This document shows, piece after piece, positions 9,553-19,086 of a stretch of 64,000 nt of DNA. The notes beneath the pieces were generated by a model. That model ran no database searches. It was not told the DNA's origin and saw only the letters and a program-made list of their open reading frames with translations. The stretch comes from CAVXXB01 sp963765585 (GTDB lineage Bacteria > Calditrichota > Calditrichia > JAJRVZ01). A program made the position numbers and the translations under genes. Numbering within the stretch: position 1 is the stretch's first letter; the number at the start of each line of letters is the position of its first letter. The stretch spans positions 105,662-169,661 of the forward strand of contig CAVXXB010000022.1 in NCBI GenBank assembly GCA_963765585.1. The letters run 5' to 3'.

Positions 9553-10284
9553 ACATGCTCCGCAAAATGAGTTTCATGTTTAGGATTTGAGGCCGGGTTG
9601 AATTCCGGCAAGATAGTAAAAGATATATCTGGGGTATAATAAAATTGTGAACGATATCACTATAACAGCAGGAATTACTTCGTAACAAGAGAATCCCCCG
9701 GCAGCAAAAACAGAATCCGTTAATTTACCGATTTCAAGAATATTTTATCTTTGAATCTATATATTACAAATGAGGATAAACAGTTTTGGGATTTCAATGA
9801 CAATATTTTACAAAATGATTTTTAAAATTCAAAATGGATATTGTGTTTTTGGGGGGATTTTATTGGTTTCACGAAGGACACGAAGGGGGCACGAAGAACA
9901 CGAAGAAAAATTATTTATTTTTGTTTTAAATAATTCTTAACCTTTTTAATTTCAACATAGGACCTGATCTATCGTTTTCTTGCTCAACAAATGGAATATT
10001 CATGATTTGTTTATCTAAAGGTATATACTAGTTTCTCACGCAGAGGCGCGGAGAAATAGAGATTGGGAATCAGATTCTTGTAACTTGTTAATTAGAATAT
10101 TTTGCAGCTAATCCATTATTATCCCGGGTCAAACTACCAATAACTAATTACAAATTACCCGTTCCAAATTTCTAATTACTATTTTTTCTACATTTTGCGG
10201 GAGATAATTATTCAGATCAGAGATCACTATCCATCCTGTGATCCTGTCAAAAAAAATATTCTCAGAAATGTAAAGGAAAGTTAA
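9553..10284. other. Intergenic gap, repeat-rich, no gene seen
   Basis: No convincing coding region was found on either strand. The gap carries the ribosome site of the giant protein (CGGAG, 9558-9562), a CACGAAG-type low-complexity repeat (9870-9905), a CGCAGAGGCGCGGAG word (about 10038-10053) and AATTAC-rich text (10139-10190). These families recur elsewhere in the window. Confidence 0.6.
9870..9905. repeat. CACGAAG-type low-complexity repeat
   Basis: Four copies of CACGAAG with 2-4 base spacers (CACGAAGGACACGAAG and CACGAAGAACACGAAG). Related copies occur at about 39643-39670, 51923-51948 and 60530-60560. Confidence 0.6.
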
Positions 10285-10719
10285 ATGCCGCGAATAAAAC
10301 TTGACATGCCCGACAATTATATCTTTTCTACCATCATCCCGGTCAGAATATCTGATATAAATTATGGTAATCACCTGGCCAATGATGCCCTGCTTTCTAT
10401 TATTCATGAAGCCAGATTACAATTCCTGAACAGCATGGGATATTCGGAACTGGATGTCGGAGGATCCGGAATCATCATGGGCGATGTGGGCATCATTTAT
10501 AAAAACCAGGCTTATTATGGTGATACTTTAAAAATTGAAATTGCCGTGGCAGGATTTTCCCGTAAAAGCTGTGATTTCTTTTATCGTATTACCCGGAATG
10601 ATGGAAAAATTGTGGCGCAGGCCAAAACCGGTATTGTGTTTTTTGATTACACTGCGGGTAAACCGGTAAACATTCCGGATCAATTTACAAAGAAACTCAG
10701 AAATTCTCTCTCTCACTGA
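10285..10719 (+). CDS. Hotdog-fold acyl-CoA thioesterase (4HBT/FadM type)
   Basis: The 144-residue protein is a single hotdog domain of the 4-hydroxybenzoyl-CoA thioesterase family. The active-site region reads VRISDINYGNHLANDALL, where the Asp and the NYGNHL turn match the acyl-CoA-binding part of YbgC/FadM-like enzymes. It probably hydrolyses an acyl-CoA in the cytoplasm; the chain length cannot be told. AAAGGAAAG precedes the ATG by four to five bases. The C-terminal codons and the TGA stop fall inside a CTCACTGAG repeat that begins the unit around the next gene, so the last residues may be recent additions. Confidence 0.85.
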   Translation: MPRIKLDMPDNYIFSTIIPVRISDINYGNHLANDALLSIIHEARLQFLNSMGYSELDVGGSGIIMGDVGIIYKNQAYYGDTLKIEIAVAGFSRKSCDFFYRITRNDGKIVAQAKTGIVFFDYTAGKPVNIPDQFTKKLRNSLSH

Positions 10720-10752
10720 GTTTCACAGAGAAGTCACAGAGTATCACTGAGA
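10712..10752 (+). repeat. Left inverted-repeat arm of the GxxExxY unit
   Basis: CACTGAGTTTCACAGAG followed by GTCACAGAGTATCACTGAG. Its imperfect reverse complement is at 11272-11308, on the other side of the GxxExxY gene. It contains the stop codon of the thioesterase gene. Confidence 0.55.
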
Positions 10753-10773
10753 AATTGAATTTCATTTTTCATA

Positions 10774-11145
10774 TTATAATACAAATCGTTTAATACCATT
10801 TTTTAATGTTGTTACATTAAAATTTATTAGTAATCCTATGTCCACGTATGCAAATCTCATATATGTCAGTATTTGAGCAATATGAACCTTTGAAATTGTT
10901 TCAACTGTCTTCAATTCTAGTAAAATTTTTTTCTCAACTATCATATCAACTCTATATCCACAATCGAATTTAATATCTTTATATATTATTGGTATCGACT
11001 TTTGCTTTTCAATTGCCAGGCCCAGTTTTCTCAATTCGAATGCCAGACACTCCTCATATACAGACTCTAACATACCCGGTCCAAGGATTCTATGTACCTG
11101 AATAGCAGAACCAATAATTTTTTCTGTGATCTGATTATTATTCAT
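10774..11145 (-). CDS. GxxExxY protein (PDDEXK_3 nuclease-like)
   Basis: The 123-residue protein carries the defining signature GPGMLESVYEECLAFEL (about residues 22-38). It also has the PD-(D/E)XK-like pair YRVDMIVEKKILLELKTVE, in which the Asp and the E-L-K are the expected metal-binding residues. The family is widespread in environmental bacteria; its function is not established, and nuclease activity is inferred from the fold. It is a full-length copy, whereas the left edge of the window holds a remnant. The gene is bounded by inverted CACAGAG-type repeats and sits exactly between the stop codons of two convergent genes, which suggests mobility. Confidence 0.85.
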   Translation of the reverse strand: MNNNQITEKIIGSAIQVHRILGPGMLESVYEECLAFELRKLGLAIEKQKSIPIIYKDIKFDCGYRVDMIVEKKILLELKTVETISKVHIAQILTYMRFAYVDIGLLINFNVTTLKNGIKRFVL

Positions 11146-11271
11146 CTTTTTAGTTTTTATAAAAGACGAAAGGCAAAGATCGTACCAAATATGTAATAAT
11201 GAGATTCTGAAATAAATTCATGGTGATATATAGTATGATGTTAAGAGGAAAATCCTATATATATTGGTATA

Positions 11272-11308
11272 CTCTGAGAACTCTGTGTCTCCTCTGTGGA
11301 TCTCGGTG
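11272..11308 (-). repeat. Right inverted-repeat arm of the GxxExxY unit
   Basis: On the minus strand it reads CACCGAGATCCACAGAGGAG, then ACACAGAGTTCTCAGAG. This is an imperfect inverted copy of 10712-10752. It ends ten bases from the stop codon of the M1 peptidase gene. Confidence 0.55.
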
Positions 11309-11317
11309 GAACAGAGA

Positions 11318-13220
11318 TCACTTAATTAACAGCACTTTTCGCACATCTGTTTGGTTTTGCGCGCGCATGACTACAAAATATGTCGCTGAGGCATGAGACT
11401 TGCCTTCCCAGCTTACCTGATGCACGCCGGTGCCGGATTTGTCTTGATACACAGTCGCTACCCGTTGACCCAGAACATCCCAGATTTCAATTGTTATTTC
11501 CTGCAGGCGATCGGACTGGAATTCTATGGTGATCAGATTATTGAATGGATTGGGATATAGCCGGCTTAGTGAGCTGGTAGTAGGAATTATATAAAGCGGG
11601 CTGTTATTTCGTTGCAATATTTTATTATCCGGATCAATCGTTATATTTGTCACCCTCTCAGAAAATGGGATTGTGACGGTCAGATTTCTGGAATTTAACG
11701 GCAGAATGAATGTGGAATCGGAACTTGCGCTGCTGATACGGATTTCCAGATTAAGATGATACACCGGTTCCGATTGCACCTGTTCCAGATAAAACGTCAC
11801 CTCATTATTATCCTGTGCCCACTGACCTGCCAGATCAGGAATACCACCATAATTTAGCCACTGGTCAAAAAACTGATCTAAATTCTGACCGCTTTGACTT
11901 TGACAAATCTGGATAAAATTATCCGTATCCACATTTTTATATTCATACTGATTGAAATATGATGTGATAATATTTCGATAAACCTGCTCTCCCACCGCAT
12001 TTCTAAGCATATGCAAAACCCAGGCGCCTTTAAAATATACCGCTCGTCCGAACAGATACTCGGCTGGCGGATATAGAATGGGATATGCCAGTGAACCATC
12101 CTGAAAAATATATCCTTTATATGCGGCCATCTGCTTTGCAAATGCTTCGCTGCCATATTCGTTTTCTGTAAACATGGCATCAAAATATGAGGCAAATCCT
12201 TCGTTTAACCAAATATGGTCGAAACTTTGTGGTGTAAGTGCGTCTCCCCACCATTGGTGGGCCAGCTCATGGGCAATGACACCCTCGCTATCGATAAGAT
12301 TATCCCGCATGGTAGTAGCGGTTTGATTCTCCATAGCCGCGGCTTCTCTGAACGGGACGGCACTCATGGCATATTTCTCATTGAGAAATGGATACGTTCC
12401 GATATATGAGTTAAAGAAATCGAGTATCTTTTGCGATGACAATAATCCTTTCTCAGCTAAATCCCGATCCGGAGGATATACATAATACTGGAGTGGCATT
12501 TGACTCTGTTCCCAAAAGTAATCATAGTCAACAATCGTATACGGCGCCGCTGCGACTGAAATCAAGTAGGTTGCTATTGGTAATGATTCCCGCCAGTGTA
12601 TGGTTCTGAATCCATCGGCAGAAACCACATCTTCCATAACCACTCCATTGCTGAGTGGAATATATTTTTCCGGAATTTTTATCGTAAAATCCAGAAGTGC
12701 CTTATCCGATGGATCGTCCTTACAGGGTATCCAATACCTCGCATCATATGGTTCATTATGCGAATATATGACAGTATCCCCGTAACTATTGGTCCGGAAA
12801 TAGATTCCTTTTGCGGGGCGCCCATGATAATACACCCAAATATTCACAGAATCACCGCCAGCAACATTTTCAGATATTTCAATATTTAACTGATCTGAAC
12901 TTTGAGTGAATGTCTCCTTTTTTCCGTTTACGAAATACTGAATCGGTTATCAATCCTGCAAAATCCAAATAGATATTATCCTGCAAATCATCAAGAGCGT
13001 GTAAGACAATTAAGTTTTTGGCTTCAATACGGGCAAATGACGGAAAAATTTGAACTTCCAGTTTATAAGAGAGGACATCAAATAGTTCTGATCCTATGGC
13101 ATTAAGTTTATTATCATCAAATGCCTGCCAATTATCACCATGATGATAAACTGTCTGAGAGAATAGGTTCCCGTACATAAAAACAATATAGATAATCAGA
13201 TGTGAAAGGGTTGAATTCAT
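11318..13220 (-). CDS. Secreted M1-family metallopeptidase (frameshifted)
   Basis: About 633 residues after repairing one frameshift. The first part (13220 to about 12935) has a signal peptide (MNSTLSHLIIYIVFMYGNLF) and the M1 N-terminal beta domain. The remainder has the exopeptidase motif as AAAMENQTA and the zinc site HELAHQWWGD with the downstream Glu in NEGFASYFD. The C-terminus is a type IX sorting domain (LYPNPFNNLITIEF, WDVLGQRVA). It probably trims peptides outside the cell. The first frame reads ITDSVF then fails, and the second supplies VNGKKETF. Removing one base from AAA at 12933-12935 joins them. An assembly indel is likelier than decay, since both halves are well conserved. Confidence 0.85.
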
Positions 13221-13373
13221 ATTAATATATAATTGGCTTTGTCGATGATTATTAATTAAATATATTAATTAAAGCAAAAATTATTAAAATTAATTCACTT
13301 TATTGCAAAAAAAAGACTATTTTTAATGTAATACATGTTTTAACAAAATTTGTTCAGGTAATCAGGAGGAATT

Positions 13374-13721
13374 ATGTCGGATAAAGGTGATAAATTTTTT
13401 AAAGGACTCATTTGGGGCGGTATTATCGGAGGAGTTCTGGGCGTTTTATATGCGCCTAAGAGTGGGCGTGAGACCAGAGAAGAACTCTCCGGTGAATCAG
13501 AGAAACTGCTAAATCAGTTTAAGACAGATATTGAGAGTGCAAAAAAAGCGGCACTAAAATCATTCGATCAGGGCAAAGATCTTCTTATTGAGAAATTGGT
13601 GCATGATGAAGATGTAACCGAACCAGCCGCACCCGATCTTTTAGAAAAAAGTGATGAAGTAAAACGGCCAAAGCGAAAAAGACCGGCAAGAACAAAAACC
13701 AAAAGAGAAAAAGACGCATAA
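13374..13721 (+). CDS. YtxH-domain protein
   Basis: The 115-residue protein has the YtxH pattern: a short polar start, one glycine-rich membrane helix (LIWGGIIGGVLGVLYAP), the invariant PKSGRETREEL and a charged helical tail ending in a Lys/Arg-rich stretch (KRPKRKRPARTKTKREK). AGGAGG lies six bases before the ATG. The family is a small membrane protein of unknown exact role, often induced in stress. It is followed 20 bases later by a DUF948-like protein, a pairing seen in other bacteria, so the two probably form one operon. Confidence 0.85.
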   Translation: MSDKGDKFFKGLIWGGIIGGVLGVLYAPKSGRETREELSGESEKLLNQFKTDIESAKKAALKSFDQGKDLLIEKLVHDEDVTEPAAPDLLEKSDEVKRPKRKRPARTKTKREKDA

Positions 13722-13741
13722 TATTAATTAGGAGATAACTC

Positions 13742-14089
13742 ATGCCTATCTGGGAATTTGCACTGGTGCTATTTTTACTGGTTTTGTCGGTGTTACTCAT
13801 ATACTTAATTCCGGCTGTTATAAATCTTAATCGGGCTGCCAAAAAATTTACAAAAACAATTGATACCGTGAACGAAGATTTACCGGATATTTTATATGAT
13901 GTCAGTGAAATGACGTATAGCGCGTCCAACAGCATTAAACGTGTTGAAAATACAATTAATAATCTGGGTGAAATGGAAAAGACGTTTTCCAATGAAATAA
14001 AAAGGCCAATATTAGAGGCAGCGTCAACACTTGCCGGTTTTTTACAGGCAATTCAAACCTTTATCTCCTTTTTTGTTAAGAAGAAATAG
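13742..14089 (+). CDS. DUF948-like membrane protein
   Basis: The 115-residue protein starts with one membrane helix (FALVLFLLVLSVLLIYLI). A long amphipathic coiled-coil-like region follows (NRAAKKFTKTIDTVNEDL, SASNSIKRVENTINNL), as in DUF948 proteins. A final hydrophobic patch (FLQAIQTFISFFV) ends in KKK. TAGGAGATAACTC precedes the ATG. It is the second gene of a pair with the YtxH protein and converges on the response regulator gene, with only three bases between stops. Function unknown; envelope-associated by its sequence. Confidence 0.7.
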   Translation: MPIWEFALVLFLLVLSVLLIYLIPAVINLNRAAKKFTKTIDTVNEDLPDILYDVSEMTYSASNSIKRVENTINNLGEMEKTFSNEIKRPILEAASTLAGFLQAIQTFISFFVKKK

Positions 14090-14092
14090 CAC

Positions 14093-15454
14093 TTATAAAT
14101 TATATTTATTTACTTTATTTCTCATGGTCCTGATGCTGAAACCAAGTCGGTCTGCAGCATGGGTTTTATTTCCTTTGGTTTCTTCTAGAGCTTTTTGTAT
14201 TATAATTTTTTCAGCATACTCTAACTGCTCTTTATAATTTAAATTACCCATATCACTCATGTCGGGAACATCCAATTCCTTGCTGCTGGTTTTGATATAA
14301 GCGGGGAGATCTTCTGGCCTGATATAATTTGACTCACTTAAAACAACTGCATTTTCGATGGCATTCTCAAGTTCTCTGACATTTCCGGGCCAGGGATAAT
14401 TCATACATATATTAAATGCGTCAGGGACAATTCCTTCAATTTTTTTATTATTCTTTTCGGCAAATTTATGTAAAAAGTGCTCTGTGAGAGGGCCCACATC
14501 TTCCTTACGATCTCGCAAAGCGGGTATCAAAATCGGAATCACATTAAGCCGGTAGTACAAATCCTCCCTAAACTGACCGTCTTTAATTGCCTGCTCAAGA
14601 TTACGGTTGGTTGCCGTAATCAGCCTCACATCCACGTTAATCAAACTGGTTCCGCCTACACGGGCAAACCTTTTCTCCTGTAAGAATCGCAATAATTTTA
14701 TTTGAACATTGGGTGAAAGATCACCAATCTCATCTAAAAAGATGGTACCGCCATCGGCTACCTCAAATTTCCCTTTCATGGTTTTGTGGGCGCCGGTAAA
14801 AGACCCCTTTTCATGTCCGAATAATTCACTCTCTAATAACGTTTCCGGTATGGATGAACAATTTATTTCCATCATGACTTTATTTTTACGATGGCTGTTA
14901 TAATGTATTGCCCGGGCTACCAATTCCTTACCGGTTCCGCTTTCTCCCCGGACAATTATGGTTGCATCAGTCGTTGCGATTTTATTTATCTTAGCAAACA
15001 CTTCCTGCATTTTCCCGCTGGATCCAATAATATTTTCATACTGATACTTTTTTTCCATCCTGTCTTTGAGCACATTATAATCCTGCCGCAGCTTCTGCTC
15101 ATTGATCGCTTTGGAAATGACAATCAGCAATTCATCGATATCAATCGGTTTGGTAAGGTAATCATATATCCCTTGCTTCATGGCACTGACTGCATGCTTT
15201 ACGGAACCAAAGGCCGTCATCATAACCACCATCAGGTCCGATTGTTCTTTCCATGCCAGCTTAGCGAGCTCGAGACCATCAAAATCCGGCAGCAACAGAT
15301 CCGTTATCATTATGTTGAAATGACCATTTCGAATCTCGTTCATGGCAGTATGTCCGTCCAATGCTTTTATTACATCATAGCTTTCCATACCGAGAATTTC
15401 AGCCAGACCGTCCAGGGTATTCCGATCATCTTCAACCAACAGGATCTTGTTCAT
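14093..15454 (-). CDS. NtrC-family sigma-54 response regulator
   Basis: The 453-residue activator has three parts. The receiver domain has a phosphoacceptor Asp about residue 52 (MITDLLLPDFDG) and Lys in YDYLTKP. The central AAA+ domain has Walker A GESGTGKE and Walker B GGTIFLDEIGDL. The C-terminal Fis-type helix-turn-helix reads THAADRLGFSIRTMRNKVNK. The sigma-54 contact loop is GSFTGA rather than the more usual GAFTGA; this conservative variant occurs in other members. It overlaps the histidine kinase gene by four bases, so they are cognate partners. It should switch on sigma-54 promoters. A candidate promoter of that type lies at 24198-24215, but no link is shown. Confidence 0.95.
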   Translation of the reverse strand: MNKILLVEDDRNTLDGLAEILGMESYDVIKALDGHTAMNEIRNGHFNIMITDLLLPDFDGLELAKLAWKEQSDLMVVMMTAFGSVKHAVSAMKQGIYDYLTKPIDIDELLIVISKAINEQKLRQDYNVLKDRMEKKYQYENIIGSSGKMQEVFAKINKIATTDATIIVRGESGTGKELVARAIHYNSHRKNKVMMEINCSSIPETLLESELFGHEKGSFTGAHKTMKGKFEVADGGTIFLDEIGDLSPNVQIKLLRFLQEKRFARVGGTSLINVDVRLITATNRNLEQAIKDGQFREDLYYRLNVIPILIPALRDRKEDVGPLTEHFLHKFAEKNNKKIEGIVPDAFNICMNYPWPGNVRELENAIENAVVLSESNYIRPEDLPAYIKTSSKELDVPDMSDMGNLNYKEQLEYAEKIIIQKALEETKGNKTHAADRLGFSIRTMRNKVNKYNL

Positions 15455-17337
15455 CGTGACAACTCCATTGCCGCAAATTCCTTATCTTTTATCCCGACTA
15501 TTTGTGATTTTACCGGAATATTAATGATTATTTTTGTGAATTCAGATTGCTTGCTGATCACATCAATGTTCCCAAAGTGCCCATCAACAATTTGCTTTGC
15601 AATCGCCAGACCTAAGCCCGTTCCGGTTTTTTTTGAAGTATAGTAAAACTCAAAGATATCATTGATTTTATCTTCAGGAATGCCAATGCCCGTATCAGTT
15701 ATTTCTATACGCAAGGACTCAATCATTTGTTCTGATTTGTTTTTCATTTTTTGAACACTGGTTTTAATGGTTAGTGCTCCATCATCAGACATTGCCTGCA
15801 GTGAATTTATAATAATATTGTGAAAAACTTGTTTCATTTGATCCCGGTCTACATTGGCCAGAATTTTTTCTCCACAATACTCCTTAACCAATCCTATATT
15901 CTGTTGCTTCAAATTACCCTCATGCATGAGAATGACTTCATCCAGTACATCATGTAAATCGTTTGGTAAAAAATCAAATCTGGGCGGACGGGATATCATG
16001 AGGAAATTATTGATCAAATTATCCATGCGCTGAATTTCTGAAACGATAATACCATAATATTTCAATTTTTTATCTAAATCCCCATCCGGGCGTTCAATTT
16101 CGCGCTTCAATATTTGCATATTGATGTTCATACTATTCAACGGATTTCTAATCTCATGACTGACCAGAGTAGCAAATTTGCTCATTGCAGCCAGTCTTTC
16201 CACGCGCCGTAATTTACGCTGATGATCCAGTATTTTTTCTGCCATGGCATTAAACTCTTCTGCCAGAACCTCTATCTCAACAAATTTTTCAATTGATATC
16301 CGATAGTCCAGATCACCTTCGGCATAGCGTTTAACCCCTGCCACCAGAGTATTAATTGGTTGGGTAATCCGTTTCTCTAACAGATATGCAAGCAGCACCG
16401 CAATCATAATTACCAGACCAACAAAAGCAAAAACCTGATATAGCATTCGGGTAGCGACATTATATGCTTCCACAACCGGTTGTTGAATAACCACGATCCA
16501 GTCATAGGGCTTTAGATATGAAAAGGTTCCCAGCATTTCGACTTCATCAAATGAAGAAAAAACATGCGACGTTTCGGTGGTATCCGAAAAGCTGAAAATC
16601 AAACTCGAATCGATCACACTTACGCGATCGAGAACTTTTTTCTTATCCGGATGAGCTATTAATTGACCCTTCTTGCTGATAATAAACGCAGATCCCGACT
16701 CCCCGACCATAATTGAATCAACCACATCCCAGATACTTGTTAGGTTAATTTCACCTGCCAGAATGCCAACAATTTCATCAAACCGCCTTATCGGGTGCGA
16801 TGATATAACATAGGGTTCCTTTGCTTCATTAAACATAACATCAGAAAAAAAACTATGGCCCTGTATTGAGATTTTGAAAAACTCTTCGTTATCATAATTC
16901 ATAATCGTTTCTTCAAAATCAGTAGAAGTGGTTAAGGTACCCAGAGTATCTACAATTATTATTCGATTAAAAATCAGGTCATCCGATCGAATTTTGTTTA
17001 GTATTAACCCCTGAGTAAAGGGACTCATTTCTAAGATATCCTGAGTTTCCCTCAGGATTTTCAAAGTCTTGATTGGTATTTCAAGAAAAAACTTTATCTC
17101 ATTATTTGCTCTTCTGCCAATTTCCACATGTTGACTTTTTACATATTCTAACAGGGATTCTCTGGTAACTGAGGTTAGAAACACACCGACCATTATTAAT
17201 GGCAGGGCAGAAAGCAGGGTGAGTGTAAATAATAATCTTGTACTAAGCCGGGTTGATATACTTTCGTATATTCTGTTAGCAAAATTAGTAATACCCTCAC
17301 TTATATTTTTGATTTGTTTTTTCAACATACCACTCAT
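15451..17337 (-). CDS. Membrane sensor histidine kinase
   Basis: The 628-residue protein has a first membrane helix (LLFTLTLLSALPLIMVGVF, about 34-53) and a periplasmic dCache-like sensor domain of about 250 residues (GESGSAFIISKKGQLIAHP). A second membrane helix near 305-325 leads to a HAMP linker (ITQPINTLVAGVKRYAEGDL). The catalytic part has the HisKA box SHEIRNPLNS, N-box NIIINSLQAM, G1 DTGIGIPEDKI and G2 GTGLGLAIAK. It phosphorylates the overlapping NtrC-type regulator. It also overlaps, by 41 bases, the end of a peptide-binding-protein gene upstream, suggesting that this protein presents the ligand. Confidence 0.95.
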   Translation of the reverse strand: MSGMLKKQIKNISEGITNFANRIYESISTRLSTRLLFTLTLLSALPLIMVGVFLTSVTRESLLEYVKSQHVEIGRRANNEIKFFLEIPIKTLKILRETQDILEMSPFTQGLILNKIRSDDLIFNRIIIVDTLGTLTTSTDFEETIMNYDNEEFFKISIQGHSFFSDVMFNEAKEPYVISSHPIRRFDEIVGILAGEINLTSIWDVVDSIMVGESGSAFIISKKGQLIAHPDKKKVLDRVSVIDSSLIFSFSDTTETSHVFSSFDEVEMLGTFSYLKPYDWIVVIQQPVVEAYNVATRMLYQVFAFVGLVIMIAVLLAYLLEKRITQPINTLVAGVKRYAEGDLDYRISIEKFVEIEVLAEEFNAMAEKILDHQRKLRRVERLAAMSKFATLVSHEIRNPLNSMNINMQILKREIERPDGDLDKKLKYYGIIVSEIQRMDNLINNFLMISRPPRFDFLPNDLHDVLDEVILMHEGNLKQQNIGLVKEYCGEKILANVDRDQMKQVFHNIIINSLQAMSDDGALTIKTSVQKMKNKSEQMIESLRIEITDTGIGIPEDKINDIFEFYYTSKKTGTGLGLAIAKQIVDGHFGNIDVISKQSEFTKIIINIPVKSQIVGIKDKEFAAMELSR

Positions 17338-18925
17338 ATCGGGGGGTGAGTCTGGTTTGTATATCCTGATTTCTTCTGATTACATTTTTTGTGTTTAGAA
17401 ACCTGTTATGAATAGCAAAATAAGCCTGATCCTCAAAAAATAAAAATACACAGGGTGCATATTCATAATACAAATACTGAATTCGTCTTATGTTCGGGAT
17501 AAGCGCATTTGTTTGATAGGTTCTTTCCGTTCTTTCAATAACCACATCCAGGATTCGTTCATTAAAATTTTTAAAGCCATTTACATTGTTGAGTTCCTCA
17601 AGATAGAACTGGCGGGGAATCTGGAGTGAATTTTCAGGATCATATGAAAAACTTCTCAGAACCGCCTGATAGTTACCTTCGAATACCCGGCTTTCCAGTT
17701 CCGAGGCTTTTAGAGGACGGGGAATGACATTTATGCCCAGTTCTCCGACACTGATTGATATTAACCGGGCTATTGATTCCTGAAATGGCGATCCTTTTTC
17801 AAAATAAAATTCAAATTTTAATTCCCTGCCGTTCCGGAATAATTTTCCGGATTTTTGTTTGGAATAGCCCATATCTTTAAGAATGTCCCGACTACCAAGG
17901 GGATCATATTTATACTGCCCCGAACCGCCAAAATAATAATCTGAATTCGCATCAAGAAGATTGCCTGCAATATATGATTTATTGGGTAAATTTCTTTCCA
18001 CCAGCAGGTTTTTATTTATTGCCTGATTTATAGTTTTTCTGACGTTCAATTCGTTGAATGGTCGTCGATTTGTATTTAATATTATATAGTATAGTTTCAG
18101 ATTGTTTCGTTTGATCCAGGTAAAACTCGCAGCATCAGTAATTTGGTTAATCTTTCGATAACTGCTTTTATCATCCACTTCAATAACATCTATTTCTTCC
18201 TGTACAAATGCATCCAGTAAATCTTCATAACTATCATAGAATAAAATATCAATACCATTTAAATACGGTGGTTTTCTAAAATATTTTCGAAATGCATCCA
18301 GACGAATTTGAGATGGTAGGCTGGGACGAAAAATAAACGGACCGATTCCGATCGGTTGTGTATCGGGCAATTTGTAGACATTATCATAATCGAGCCAATT
18401 TGCATAGTGCTCCTGTTGCAGGATCGGAAACTGGCCCAGTTCTCTTGGGAAATTTTCCAAAGGATAATTCAGTATAAACTGAATTGCATGTGAGTTTAAT
18501 ATTTGAACTGACTGAATATATCCAGCCATAAACAGCTTGGGTGCCTGTAAAGCAAATTTCGCATACAGGTCATAACTAAATTTTACATCCCGTGCTTCAA
18601 GTGCAGATCCGTCATGAAAAAATATATCGGACTGTAATGTAATGGTCCAGATGCGTTCGTCTTCATCCTTTACAGTATAAGCAATACCATTTTTAAGTCG
18701 CCCGTCCGTGCCCAAAACAAACAATCCATCACCGAACACCAGGTCATTTATCTCACTTTCGTATTCATCATTACTTATCAGGGGATTAAATTTAACCGGC
18801 TTGTTGTAGACATATCCGAGCTTTAACCGGTCTCCATCAAAGGGGTTCTCCTGGGCTATCTGCCCGAAGAGACTGCCGGAAATTACGGTAAGTAAAACGA
18901 TGATTAAGCCAGAGACGATTCGCAA
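17297..18925 (-). CDS. Family 5 extracellular solute-binding protein
   Basis: The 542-residue protein has a signal peptide (MRIVSGLIIVLLTVISGSLF, cut after GQ) and the SBP_bac_5 fold of peptide/nickel-binding proteins (WTITLQSDIFFHDGSALEAR, DVKFSYDLY, PIGIGPFIF). The start is TTG, supported by GGAG at 18936-18939 ten bases upstream and an in-frame stop just before it. No ABC permease or ATPase gene lies nearby. Instead its end overlaps the histidine kinase gene by 41 bases. It therefore probably works as a periplasmic sensor subunit for that kinase rather than in uptake. The ligand is unknown, but oligopeptide is the family norm. Confidence 0.88.
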   Translation of the reverse strand: MRIVSGLIIVLLTVISGSLFGQIAQENPFDGDRLKLGYVYNKPVKFNPLISNDEYESEINDLVFGDGLFVLGTDGRLKNGIAYTVKDEDERIWTITLQSDIFFHDGSALEARDVKFSYDLYAKFALQAPKLFMAGYIQSVQILNSHAIQFILNYPLENFPRELGQFPILQQEHYANWLDYDNVYKLPDTQPIGIGPFIFRPSLPSQIRLDAFRKYFRKPPYLNGIDILFYDSYEDLLDAFVQEEIDVIEVDDKSSYRKINQITDAASFTWIKRNNLKLYYIILNTNRRPFNELNVRKTINQAINKNLLVERNLPNKSYIAGNLLDANSDYYFGGSGQYKYDPLGSRDILKDMGYSKQKSGKLFRNGRELKFEFYFEKGSPFQESIARLISISVGELGINVIPRPLKASELESRVFEGNYQAVLRSFSYDPENSLQIPRQFYLEELNNVNGFKNFNERILDVVIERTERTYQTNALIPNIRRIQYLYYEYAPCVFLFFEDQAYFAIHNRFLNTKNVIRRNQDIQTRLTPRYEWYVEKTNQKYK

Positions 18926-19086
18926 ACGCCACTATCTCCACTTTGGTATAGATGAAAATCTTAAGAAAAATAAGCTTATAAGGCAATAAATATAAATCTA
19001 ATCTTACTTTACTGCTCTTGAACCTCTTGATTATGAACATCACTATGATTAAAATAAATTGATAAATAATATCGGAAAATTTTATA

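Noticed and set aside
9961..10010. A 25-codon minus-strand open frame starting MNIPFVEQEND
   Set aside because: No conserved features, no ribosome site of note, and it lies within repeat-rich text.
3869..13220. A type IX secretion locus in the window
   Set aside because: Only two cargo proteins with sorting domains are present; none of the Por/Spr machinery genes was seen.
14891..15643. A 250-codon open frame on the plus strand opposite the kinase and regulator genes
   Set aside because: It lies wholly antisense to two genes with complete conserved motifs and its translation shows no recognisable domain.
18837..19043. Small minus-strand gene before the solute-binding protein gene
   Set aside because: It overlaps the signal-peptide codons of the real gene in another frame and has no ribosome site.
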